Shown here: positions 1-6,770 of the stretch, one piece after another | Numbering within the stretch: the first letter of the stretch is position 1 | How the letters are laid out: each line of letters opens with the position of its first letter | Source: Clostridiales bacterium | GTDB taxonomy: Bacteria > Bacillota > Clostridia > Saccharofermentanales > Saccharofermentanaceae | NCBI GenBank assembly: GCA_017612755.1 | Contig: JAGAFH010000125.1 | Location: 1-12,303 of the forward strand | Direction of reading: 5' to 3' | Length of the DNA stretch: 12,303 bases | Made by a program: the position numbers and the translations under genes | Notes under the pieces: generated by a model | Told to the model about the DNA's origin: nothing | Databases searched by the model: none | What the model saw: the letters and a program-made list of their open reading frames with translations, nothing else

Positions 1-1041
1 CAGGAAGACCTGAAGGAGAGGATAAAGAATATCGCCATAGCTTATGATATGGACGGTAAGATCGTCACCGCCGGGGACCTTAATGCCCAGGGCGCCATGG
101 CCACTCTTCTGAAGGACGCCGTCTGCCCTAACCTGGTCCAGTCCCTTGAGCATATCCCCGCCTTTGTCCACGGGGGACCTTTCGCAAATATATCCCACGG
201 ATGCAACTCCATCATCGCCACTAAGGCGGGCCTTAAGTTCTCCGATATCCTCATTACCGAGGCAGGCTTCGGAGCAGATCTGGGAGCTTTCAAGTTCCTG
301 GACATCAAGTGCAGGAAGGCAGGCATCTGGCCTGACGCCTGCGTCATAGTTTCGACTGTAAGATCCCTTAAATACAATGCGGGCATTCCCAAAGAGGAGC
401 TGACCGTTCCCAATGTGGAGGCTGTTAAGGAAGGCTTCGGCAACCTGGCCAAGCATATCGAGAACATGAACTCCTTCGGCATCCCCGTAGTAGTCGCAGC
501 AAATCAGTTCCTCACTGATACTCCCGAGGAGATAAAGATGATGGCTGACCTCTGTGAGGAGAAGGGCGCCAGGTTCGCTCCCGCCGAGATCTTCGCCAAG
601 GGCGGCGAAGGCGGCCTTGAGCTGGCAGACAAAGTCCTCTCCATCCTGGATTCCGGTGAGAAGACAGAGCCAAACTTCGCATATGAACTGACAGATCCCG
701 TAGAGGAAAAGATCAGAAAAGTAGCTACAAGGATCTACGGCGCCAAGGATATCGATATCCTTCCGGAAGCTCGTGCCAAGATCGAAGGATTCGTGGCTTC
801 AGGCTACGGGGAGCTTCCCATCTGCGTCGCCAAGACCCAGTATTCCCTTTCCGACGATCCCAAGCTCCTGGGCCGTCCCGAAGGCTTCACCCTTACTGTC
901 AGGGATGTAAGGCTCTCTGCCGGCGCCGGCTATCTGGTAGTCCTGACGGGAAAGATCCTGACCATGCCCGGTCTTCCTTCCCACCCTGCAGCTCTGGACA
1001 TAGATATCGACGGAGACGGAACCATCACCGGACTGTTCTGA
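1..1041 (+). CDS. fhs: formate-tetrahydrofolate ligase, C-terminal part
   Basis: This ATP-dependent cytoplasmic enzyme joins formate to tetrahydrofolate to give 10-formyl-THF for one-carbon metabolism. The frame is open from the first base, so the gene is cut by the window edge. About 346 codons are present of a family that is usually near 556, so roughly the first 210 residues are missing. Recognisable family blocks are PAFVHGGPFANISHGCNS, then TEAGFGADLGAFKFLDIKC, and the C-terminal KTQYSLSDDP and LPSHPAALDIDIDGDG segments. The stop is TGA at 1039-1041. The next gene starts 10 bases later, so the two are probably co-transcribed. Nothing looks damaged. Family assignment is very secure; only the start is unseen. 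Confidence 0.97.
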   Translation, partial: QEDLKERIKNIAIAYDMDGKIVTAGDLNAQGAMATLLKDAVCPNLVQSLEHIPAFVHGGPFANISHGCNSIIATKAGLKFSDILITEAGFGADLGAFKFLDIKCRKAGIWPDACVIVSTVRSLKYNAGIPKEELTVPNVEAVKEGFGNLAKHIENMNSFGIPVVVAANQFLTDTPEEIKMMADLCEEKGARFAPAEIFAKGGEGGLELADKVLSILDSGEKTEPNFAYELTDPVEEKIRKVATRIYGAKDIDILPEARAKIEGFVASGYGELPICVAKTQYSLSDDPKLLGRPEGFTLTVRDVRLSAGAGYLVVLTGKILTMPGLPSHPAALDIDIDGDGTITGLF

Positions 1042-1051
1042 TAAGAGGTTT

Positions 1052-2305
1052 ATGAAGCGGCCGAATCCCACCTTTCTCACCAAAGCGGTAGAGATAAAAG
1101 AGAAAAGACATAACAGGATCAAGATCGCCATTATAGTGATCGCGGTCCTGTCTTTGCTGACCATATTCGTCATAAAGGTAGCCTCCATGCAGCAGGTCTA
1201 CAGGGAGAGGTTCCCCGAGCTGGTAGGAGCAGGTACCGCAACTGCAGCCGAGACCGCTGAGTCCTCAGAAAGCTCTGAGCAGGAAGAAATCCCCGTGACA
1301 GAGACGGCGGAAGCTTCAGAAGAGACAACGGAAGATATCCTGGCTCCGGTAGTGGTGCAGGACGACGAACCTACGGAGGAGACTACGGCATCTGAAGAGA
1401 CTGAGCAGAACAATGCTCCTGACGTTTTCGTTGAATCCGATCCCGTATATTTCAGCGACTCCTATCCCCTCCAGACCATCTCCCACGAGGACAGGGACGT
1501 GGAGCTGGACCAGCTGAAGCAGGATGTCATCAACTATATGGATCTGTACAGCAACGAGAGGATCTGTTTCCGCTATGTGAACCTGTCTTCCAACGAGACA
1601 CTGGGCATCAACGATCTGGATCCCATCGTCCCCGGAGGTGCCATAACCCTTCCCGTCAGCATCGCCTACTACGAAAGGATAGACAAAGGATGGACATATC
1701 CCACCTCCGTGGTCACCTACCAGGGAGAAGAAGCTCCGGAAGGATCCTCCTATATCGCAGATACCTACGAGGCAGGAAAGCAGTTCTACTTAAGGACCTG
1801 CGCCAACCTGGCCGTCACCATGAACGACAACCTGGCCCTCCAGTATATGCTTGATTCCATGGGAGGCCTGGAGAATAACTGGTCCGCCATCTCATCCATC
1901 AGTTCCTATATCAACTATACGGACAGCGTTATCTATACCGATTTTGAAGGGGAACTCCAGAGAGGTCCCCACAGGACTTCCGCCTACGATCTGGCAGCAT
2001 ACGCTGAGTACCTTTATACCGCCTACATCAATGATCCGGATCTGTACCAGCCCCTGATCAACGACCTGGCAGCTTCTGAAAAGCCCACGGGCATCAGGAC
2101 AGCCTTCGGGGAAGATACCCTGATCTTACACATGAGCGGAACAGACGTGGAATACAGCGCCTATACGGACGTGGCCATCATAGACGCGGAAGAGCCCGTG
2201 ATCCTTGTGATCTACTGCGAATGCTCCTCTGCCGACAGGGCTGCCACCATCCAGGCTGACCTGGCCACATATCTTGCCAGATATTTAACTTATTGTCATT
2301 CATAA
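1052..2305 (+). CDS. membrane-anchored beta-lactamase-fold protein with altered active site
   Basis: The 417-residue protein has a short basic cytoplasmic N-terminus, one membrane helix at about residues 24-43, an acidic Ser/Thr/Glu linker at about 61-130, and an extracellular domain at about 145-415. The domain follows the class A beta-lactamase/serine hydrolase layout, but each catalytic motif is changed. The SxxK site reads G-A-I-T (196-199, before LP). SDN reads NDN (258-260). KTG reads MSG (361-363, in LHMSGT). The TSAYDLAAYAEYLY helix (309-322) is typical of the fold. A role in binding peptidoglycan or a partner, not hydrolysis, is an inference. The start has a weak AAGAGG only 3 bases upstream and may be translationally coupled to fhs. 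Fold confidence is good; function is unknown. Confidence 0.8.
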   Translation: MKRPNPTFLTKAVEIKEKRHNRIKIAIIVIAVLSLLTIFVIKVASMQQVYRERFPELVGAGTATAAETAESSESSEQEEIPVTETAEASEETTEDILAPVVVQDDEPTEETTASEETEQNNAPDVFVESDPVYFSDSYPLQTISHEDRDVELDQLKQDVINYMDLYSNERICFRYVNLSSNETLGINDLDPIVPGGAITLPVSIAYYERIDKGWTYPTSVVTYQGEEAPEGSSYIADTYEAGKQFYLRTCANLAVTMNDNLALQYMLDSMGGLENNWSAISSISSYINYTDSVIYTDFEGELQRGPHRTSAYDLAAYAEYLYTAYINDPDLYQPLINDLAASEKPTGIRTAFGEDTLILHMSGTDVEYSAYTDVAIIDAEEPVILVIYCECSSADRAATIQADLATYLARYLTYCHS

Positions 2306-2320
2306 ACAGAAAAATATGAT
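2293..2320 (+). promoter_or_regulatory. promoter of the SRP RNA
   Basis: TTGTCA (2293-2298) and TATGAT (2315-2320) are separated by 16 bases, which predicts a start near 2327, just before the SRP RNA helix. The -35 box lies inside the last codons of the upstream gene. A TATACT at 2320-2325 is an alternative -10. Confidence 0.6.
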
Positions 2321-2350
2321 ATACTCATATATGTTCATCCCATGTGATCT

Positions 2351-2460
2351 GTAGCCGGGTCGGGTCTTGTGCAATCCGCTCCCGTGAACCCTGTCAGGTC
2401 CGGAAGGAAGCAGCAGTAAGCGGACCTGCGGTTGTGCCGCAAGGGTGCCTGCCCGGCTGC
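2351..2460 (+). ncRNA. ffs: signal recognition particle RNA, small bacterial type (4.5S)
   Basis: This RNA is the scaffold that binds Ffh and pairs with FtsY for co-translational membrane targeting. The diagnostic apical region is present: CAGGTCC, the GGAA tetraloop at 2402-2405, then GGAAGCAGCAGTAAG and the matching GGACC strand. GTAGCCGGG (2351-2359) pairs with CCCGGCTGC (2452-2460) at the base. Pairing continues outward: CATCCCAT (2336-2343) matches ATGGGATG (2468-2475), with two internal mismatches between these blocks and the core helix. The full transcript is therefore probably about 140-150 nt. No Alu domain is seen, so this is the short type. Its place directly before dnaX is a common arrangement. 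Confidence 0.95.
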
Positions 2461-2486
2461 AGTTCAGATGGGATGGATCTTTTTTT
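2461..2486 (+). terminator. SRP RNA 3' end: closing helix strand plus T tract
   Basis: The 3' strand of the outer SRP helix (2468-2475) is followed by seven T residues (2480-2486), so the long SRP hairpin itself can act as the intrinsic terminator. The dnaX ATG is only five bases past the T tract. Confidence 0.6.
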
Positions 2487-2491
2487 AGAAT

Positions 2492-4690
2492 ATGGAACAT
2501 GTAGCGCTTTATCGACAATTCAGACCCGCTAACTTCGACGAGATCGTGGAGCAGAAAGCGCCGGTCACAGCCCTCAGACAGGCTGTTAAGACCGGAAGGA
2601 TCGGTCATGCCTACCTTTTCTGCGGCCAGAGAGGTACCGGTAAGACCTCCATCGCCAGGGTCTTTTCGAGAGCTATCAACTGCGAAGATCCCCAAAACGG
2701 AAACCCCTGTAACAAGTGCCCCACCTGTAAGGGCATCCTGGATGGTTCCCTGATGGACGTTATCGAGATCGACGCCGCATCCAACAGAAGTATCGACAAT
2801 ATCAGGAAGATATGCGAGGAGGTTACCTATTCTCCCTCTAAGGCCCCTCATAAGGTCTATATAATCGACGAGGTCCACATGATCACCAACGATGCATTTA
2901 ATGCATTGCTGAAGACATTGGAGGAACCCCCGGCCCATGCAGTTTTCCTTTTCGCTACTACGGAGCCCCACTCCATACCCGCCACCATCCTTTCCAGATG
3001 CCAGAGATTCGACTTCAGAAGGATCTCCCTGAATTCCATCATGGAAAGGCTTAAGTATATTGCCAGGGAAGAGAAGATCGACATATCCGACGATGCCGTA
3101 AGGCTTATCGCCTCCATGTCTGACGGCGCCATGAGAGACGCCATCTCCATCCTGGACCAGGCTGCCTCTGCCAAGGACGGCGGTTCCATCTCCTCCGAGG
3201 ATATCGAGAACATGACCGGTACGGTCAATACGGAATTTATGGCCGACATGGCCCAGATCCTGATAGACGGCAGGTTCGATGACCTTCTCGTCAAGTGCGG
3301 AGAGCTGGCAGACAGCGGAAGGGATTCCATCCGTTTTGCTCTGGATCTGGCTGACTATTTCAGAAACCTCCTGATCGTCAGGACGGTGCCGGATCCTTCA
3401 TCCCTTATCCCCGCATCCCCCACCACCCTGGAGAGGATGTACCGGGTCGCCAACACTACCAACACCCAGACCCTTCTGGGATTTATCACCACCCTTTCAA
3501 AGATAATCTCCGACCTCAAGTGGTCCCCTTCCGTAAGGACCAGTTTTGAGATCGCCCTCTTAAGGCTCTGCGGAAGAAAGGTAAAGCTTGAGGAAGCGCC
3601 TCTCGTGATACCCGACTTCTCCAAAAAGCAGGCAGAAGCTGCAAAGAAGATCTCCGAAGGATCTGCATCTTCATCTGCATCTTCCCTTCCCCCTATAGCA
3701 AGGCCCGTAGAAAAGAAGGAAGAGCCTGAGGCTGAAGAGAAAAAGCCTGAGCCCGAGAAGAAAGAGGAGCCTTCCAAGGAAGAGAAGAAAGAAGGACCAA
3801 AGGAAGAGGAAAAGAAGGAAGAGAAAAAATCCGATGTTCCTCCCGATCCCTTTGAAGCAATAAAGGCAAGGATGAACCTTCTTAAGCCTTCCGCACCTTC
3901 AGCTGACAGTGAGAAGAAGGAAAAAGAGGAAGAAAAGAAGGAAGAGCCTAAGGAAGAGGAGAAGAAGCCGGAGCCTGAGATAATCATGCACGACCTTCCC
4001 GCTCCCGAGGAAGAAGAGGAAGAGGACAATACTCCTCCCGAGAACCAGATGGACATCTTCTCCATGGGTTCTTCTCCTGCCCCTGCTCCCGAAAAGGAAA
4101 GATCTGAGGAAAAGGGTTCCCGCATCTTCGCAGATCTGGGATCCTCCTTCCTGGACGATCTTGATACAGAGGAAGAGGAAGAAGAGAAGACTGATGTTTA
4201 CGAGCCCACCGGCAGGATCGGCGAGACGAGAAAGACCGCCCTCTCTGCTGCGGTGGAGGCCAACCCCATAGTGAAGCGCAAGGAAGAAGCACTTCCCGTT
4301 TTCGAGGAGGGCACAGATCCTTCCGTTATCTGGAGTGCTATCCTGGCCCGGGTGGAGAAGGAAGACTTCATACTCCACTCCCTGCTGTCTTCCGCCCAAC
4401 TCCTTGTATCAGGTGAGAAGGCCTTTGTTACATTCGGCGATGACGGTAAGCCCGTTATCGAACAGGTGAAGGACGATCCTAACTACAGGAAGGTCTCAAC
4501 CGACATAAAGAACTCCATCCCCGGCATCGACCGCGTTTATCTGGCCACCATGACCCAGTACAGAAATGCAGTCGGCAATGCAAATGGCGGTCAGGCCGCT
4601 CCGGCGCCCCGTGCGGGAGGAGTCGATGATTTCTACAACAGATCCCAGGAGCTGGGCATCAATGCCGAGCTTCATTTCGGGGATGACTGA
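2492..4690 (+). CDS. dnaX: DNA polymerase III subunit gamma/tau
   Basis: This is the clamp-loader ATPase that loads the sliding clamp and tethers the replicative polymerase. The N-terminal AAA+ module has Walker A GQRGTGKT (45-52), a four-Cys zinc site (C64, C73, C76, C79), Walker B IIDEVH (124-129) and the SRC motif (168-170). The collar region runs to about 365. Residues 405-565 are a low-complexity Lys/Glu/Pro tract, and a folded tail follows at about 605-695. At 732 residues it is longer than most clostridial homologues, mainly because of this tract. The start is fixed by the family N-terminus (xALYRQFRP). No ribosome binding site precedes it, because the SRP RNA terminator occupies that place. 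ybaB follows after 34 bases. Confidence 0.97.
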   Translation: MEHVALYRQFRPANFDEIVEQKAPVTALRQAVKTGRIGHAYLFCGQRGTGKTSIARVFSRAINCEDPQNGNPCNKCPTCKGILDGSLMDVIEIDAASNRSIDNIRKICEEVTYSPSKAPHKVYIIDEVHMITNDAFNALLKTLEEPPAHAVFLFATTEPHSIPATILSRCQRFDFRRISLNSIMERLKYIAREEKIDISDDAVRLIASMSDGAMRDAISILDQAASAKDGGSISSEDIENMTGTVNTEFMADMAQILIDGRFDDLLVKCGELADSGRDSIRFALDLADYFRNLLIVRTVPDPSSLIPASPTTLERMYRVANTTNTQTLLGFITTLSKIISDLKWSPSVRTSFEIALLRLCGRKVKLEEAPLVIPDFSKKQAEAAKKISEGSASSSASSLPPIARPVEKKEEPEAEEKKPEPEKKEEPSKEEKKEGPKEEEKKEEKKSDVPPDPFEAIKARMNLLKPSAPSADSEKKEKEEEKKEEPKEEEKKPEPEIIMHDLPAPEEEEEEDNTPPENQMDIFSMGSSPAPAPEKERSEEKGSRIFADLGSSFLDDLDTEEEEEEKTDVYEPTGRIGETRKTALSAAVEANPIVKRKEEALPVFEEGTDPSVIWSAILARVEKEDFILHSLLSSAQLLVSGEKAFVTFGDDGKPVIEQVKDDPNYRKVSTDIKNSIPGIDRVYLATMTQYRNAVGNANGGQAAPAPRAGGVDDFYNRSQELGINAELHFGDD

Positions 4691-4724
4691 TATAACAACA
4701 AAAGATTTTTGGAGGATTTTAAAA

Positions 4725-5060
4725 ATGGCTAAAGGCGGTTTCAGAGGCGGTATGCCCGGAGGAATGGGAAATCTTATGGCGCAGGCACAGAAGATGCAGC
4801 GTCAGATCGAAGAGGCCCAGAACGAGATCAAGCTCATGAGGATCACGGGAACGGCAGGCGGAGAGCAGGTAAAGCTCACCCTCGGCGGTGACCACGTTAT
4901 CTACGGACTTGAGATCTCTCCCGAGGTCATCGATCCCGAGGATCCCGAGCTTCTTGCCGACCTGGTCATGGCTGCATATAACCAGGCTAACGAGCAGCTG
5001 GAGAAGACATCTGAAGAAAAGCTTGGCGGTATCACAGGCGGAGTCAAGCTCCCCTTCTGA
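4725..5060 (+). CDS. ybaB: YbaB/EbfC family nucleoid-associated protein
   Basis: A 111-residue small DNA-binding protein that forms dimers and is nearly always found between dnaX and recR. Its exact role is still unclear; nucleoid organisation and repair support have been proposed. The sequence shows the Gly/Met-rich N-terminus (GGMPGGMGNLM), a charged helix starting QAQKMQRQIEEAQNEI, the VKLTLGGDHVIYGLEISPEVID sheet region and the C-terminal TGGVKLPF. The start at 4725 is chosen because GGAGGA (4711-4716) lies 8 bases upstream. An in-frame extension back to 4566 would run inside dnaX and looks unlike the family. recR begins 2 bases after the stop. Confidence 0.95.
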   Translation: MAKGGFRGGMPGGMGNLMAQAQKMQRQIEEAQNEIKLMRITGTAGGEQVKLTLGGDHVIYGLEISPEVIDPEDPELLADLVMAAYNQANEQLEKTSEEKLGGITGGVKLPF

Positions 5061-5062
5061 TA

Positions 5063-5671
5063 ATGGCAAGATATTCACCTTCCATACAGGATCTTATCAA
5101 CAGGCTGGGAGCCCTTCCCGGCATCGGTGCGAAGTCTGCTACCCGTGTGGCCCTTCATATCCTTAATATGCCCGAAGAAGATGCCAAAGGCCTTTCGGAT
5201 TCCATCATAAACGCAAGGAAGAATACATTCAGGTGCTCCGTCTGTCAGAACCTGACAGACTCGGATCCCTGCCCTATCTGTTCCGACCCTTCAAGGGATA
5301 AGACTACTGTCTGCGTTGTGGAATCTCCCAGGGATATCCTGACCATGGAACGTATCCACGAATACAAAGGACTCTACCACGTGCTCCACGGGGTCTATGA
5401 TCCTGCCGGCGGCAAGGCCATAGCTGACATCACTTTGAACCAGCTTATCGAAAGGCTCACCTTACATCCCGAGATCAACGAAGTGATCATGGCCACCAAC
5501 CCCACCATCGAGGGAAATGCCACGGCTCTTTATGTCTCCAGGCTCCTTTCAAATTCCGGGATAAAGATCACCCGTCTCGCATCGGGCCTCCCTCTCGGAT
5601 CCGAGCTGGAGTTCTCAAATGACTACACCTTGACCAGCGCCTTTAAGGGAAGGGTCGATATCACATCATGA
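5063..5671 (+). CDS. recR: recombination protein RecR
   Basis: RecR works with RecO (and RecF) to load RecA at gaps and ends. At 202 residues it has the normal length. The order of parts is a helix-hairpin-helix (LGALPGIGAKSATRVALHIL, 16-35), a four-Cys zinc finger (C58, C61, C70, C73), then a Toprim domain starting VCVVESPRDI (83-92). The C-terminus has the usual NPTIEGNATALYVSRLL and LASGLPLGSELE blocks. It has no clear ribosome binding site of its own and begins two bases after the ybaB stop, so translational coupling is likely. Its stop overlaps the next start in ATGA (5668-5671). Confidence 0.97.
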   Translation: MARYSPSIQDLINRLGALPGIGAKSATRVALHILNMPEEDAKGLSDSIINARKNTFRCSVCQNLTDSDPCPICSDPSRDKTTVCVVESPRDILTMERIHEYKGLYHVLHGVYDPAGGKAIADITLNQLIERLTLHPEINEVIMATNPTIEGNATALYVSRLLSNSGIKITRLASGLPLGSELEFSNDYTLTSAFKGRVDITS

Positions 5672-5922
5672 GACTTGATAAGTTCCTTAAGGTATCCAGG
5701 ATAATCAAAAGACGCACCGTGGCCAACGACGTATGTTCCGCCGGCCGCGTTACCGTCAACGGAAAAGAAAGTAAGCCCGGCGTAAAGCTCAAGGTGGGCG
5801 ACATCGTCACTATAGTTTTCGGAAACGGAAAAGTCAGCTTTAAAGTATTATCCCTCCCGGACAATGTCAGGAAGGAAAATGCTGCCGATATGTATGAGAT
5901 ATTGGAAGACGATCAGGAGTAG
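5668..5922 (+). CDS. rqcP: S4-domain ribosome-associated quality control protein RqcP
   Basis: An 84-residue protein made almost only of an S4 RNA-binding domain. The sequence MRLDKFLKVSRIIKRRT, then GRVTVNGK and KPGVKLKVGDIVTI, is typical of RqcP (formerly YabO), which helps RqcH add alanine tails to nascent chains on stalled 50S subunits. The start overlaps the recR stop by four bases (ATGA), so it is read through translational coupling as the last gene of the dnaX run. The stop at 5920-5922 directly abuts the stop of the convergent divIC gene. No intrinsic terminator is visible between them. An Hsp15-like heat-shock role is the alternative reading, but length and context favour RqcP. Confidence 0.9.
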   Translation: MRLDKFLKVSRIIKRRTVANDVCSAGRVTVNGKESKPGVKLKVGDIVTIVFGNGKVSFKVLSLPDNVRKENAADMYEILEDDQE

Positions 5923-6225
5923 TTACTCACCTGTTACCCTGAACACGATCTCACCGGGATAGACCATATCCAGTTTATTTCTTGCAACGCCCTCTACATA
6001 AGCCGCATCACTTCCGCGGCTTCCCTGTGCCAGGATGGCGTTGTTCTTATCTATAAGAGCCTGCTTCTGGGCCTCCAGCTGTCTGGACTCCTCAAGAAGC
6101 CTTGCTTTTCTGGTACTTATGTCATAAAGCTTGGTGGCGCAAAGGATGGCAACGACGACGAATGCGATGCATACGACTGTCATCAGAAGGTTTCTTGTGC
6201 TTGAACCGCGTCTGGGGGATGCCAT
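5923..6225 (-). CDS. divIC: septum formation initiator family protein (FtsB/DivIC)
   Basis: A 100-residue bitopic membrane protein of the divisome, expected to act with FtsL and DivIB at the septum. It shows a short basic cytoplasmic tail (PRRGSSTR), one membrane helix at about 13-31, a coiled-coil region at about 36-66 (LLEESRQLEAQKQALIDKNN) and a short C-terminal segment with YVEGVARNKLDMVYPGE. That last segment is the most family-specific part. AAGGAGAG lies upstream of the ATG (complement of about 6232-6239). In Bacillus-type order this gene follows rqcP on the same strand with yabP and yabQ between. Here it faces rqcP and those genes are missing. The family is well supported; DivIC versus a paralogue is less certain. 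Confidence 0.87.
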   Translation of the reverse strand: MASPRRGSSTRNLLMTVVCIAFVVVAILCATKLYDISTRKARLLEESRQLEAQKQALIDKNNAILAQGSRGSDAAYVEGVARNKLDMVYPGEIVFRVTGE

Positions 6226-6301
6226 TTCCGTCTCTCCTTTGCTCTTCTATATAGGAAGTATTTTACAATTATCTTTCCCCTATAAGAATAGAAACGGGAT
6301 G

Positions 6302-6330
6302 ATTATAACCAAACTGTAATAATTACTCAA
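6302..6330 (-). promoter_or_regulatory. promoter of divIC
   Basis: Read on the minus strand, TTGAGT (6330-6325), a 17-base spacer and a perfect TATAAT (6307-6302) give a start near 6295 and a leader of about 70 nt. The -35 overlaps the stop codon region of the upstream minus-strand gene. Confidence 0.65.
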
Positions 6331-6583
6331 TGAGCTTTATCTGGAACTTGTCGAACCTGACCTTTTCGCTGTACTGGCCGGAAAAGAAGATGGTCTGATG
6401 GAAGGCCGCGAACTCATGGGTATTCTTGCTCATCCACATGGGTGCCGGGATATCCATTTCCTTGCACAGGAGTATGAGCGTCTTTTCCAGCTCCTGGGAA
6501 AAACGCAGGGAAGGATCGGAGAAACTGGCCTCCTTTATCATTATGAGCTTATTGGATACGAAGAGCCTGCCTTCTAAAACCAT
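6323..6583 (-). CDS. conserved-looking hypothetical protein, 86 residues
   Basis: The protein is small and soluble, with no signal peptide, membrane helix or cysteine cluster. It has an N-terminal strand-like MVLEGRLFVSNKLIMIKE, a central helix (LRFSQELEKTLILLCKEMDIP) and a C-terminal region ending VRFDKFQIKLIE. The pattern of DIPAPMWMSKN followed by EF and FDKFQIKLIE resembles a family of uncharacterised proteins of about 85 residues common in Clostridia. That is recalled from memory and has not been checked. AAGGAG lies 7 bases before the ATG, which strongly supports a real gene. It sits upstream of divIC on the same strand. No function can be given. Confidence 0.75.
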   Translation of the reverse strand: MVLEGRLFVSNKLIMIKEASFSDPSLRFSQELEKTLILLCKEMDIPAPMWMSKNTHEFAAFHQTIFFSGQYSEKVRFDKFQIKLIE

Positions 6584-6645
6584 GTGTATACTCCTTTTTC
6601 ATTGCCACTATTTTGCCGTTTTTTAGCCTTAAAGTAAATAGTAAA

Positions 6646-6695
6646 GGTGTTATCATATAGTTGTTCTAAGTAATTGTTCCTTACTTCATAACACC
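6646..6695. other. structured intergenic element
   Basis: GGTGTTAT (6646-6653) is the exact inverse of ATAACACC (6688-6695). Inside it AAGTAA (6668-6673) pairs with TTACTT (6681-6686) around a TTGTTCC loop. TTGTTC also occurs twice (6661-6666 and 6674-6679). The element folds on either strand and has no coding frame of note. Confidence 0.5.
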
Positions 6696-6704
6696 CTCCT
6701 TTTG

Positions 6705-6737
6705 GACACTGACTCCCCCTCGTCAGTGTCTTTTTTT
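6705..6737 (+). terminator. strong intrinsic terminator with no obvious upstream gene
   Basis: GACACTGA (6705-6712) pairs with TCAGTGTC (6723-6730), followed by seven T residues (6731-6737). The T tract is on the + strand only. The nearest + strand gene upstream is rqcP, about 780 bases away, with two minus-strand genes between. Confidence 0.85.
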
Positions 6738-6764
6738 GCGCTCAAAAAATATTTTATGTAAAAT
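6736..6764 (+). promoter_or_regulatory. promoter placing the start at the ATG of the metalloprotease gene
   Basis: A weak -35 TTGCGC (6736-6741), a 17-base spacer and TAAAAT (6759-6764) predict transcription from base 6771, which is the A of the ATG. The -10 lies in the inverted repeat TATTTTA-TG-TAAAATA (6750-6765), so a -10 also exists on the minus strand. Confidence 0.5.
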
Positions 6765-6770
6765 ACCTCT

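Noticed and set aside
3821..3832. Run of six A in the dnaX tract as a programmed frameshift site for a short gamma form
   Set aside because: The frame is GAG AAA AAA TCC, so the -1 heptamer is G-AAA-AAA and does not allow good re-pairing. Six A residues are also few for transcript slippage. No stop-proximal hairpin supports it.
3355..4125. Long minus-strand frame of 256 codons inside dnaX, Ser/Phe rich
   Set aside because: It is the antisense of the Lys/Glu-rich tract, whose codons rarely create stops on the other strand. It has no ribosome binding site and its composition simply mirrors GAA/AAG/GAG.
4566..4724. 53-residue upstream extension of YbaB
   Set aside because: It lies within dnaX in another frame, is unlike the family N-terminus, and a good ribosome binding site precedes ATG 4725.
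5913..5932. GAGTA-GT-TACTC inverted repeat at the rqcP/divIC junction as a shared terminator
   Set aside because: The centre is only two bases and no T tract follows on either strand.
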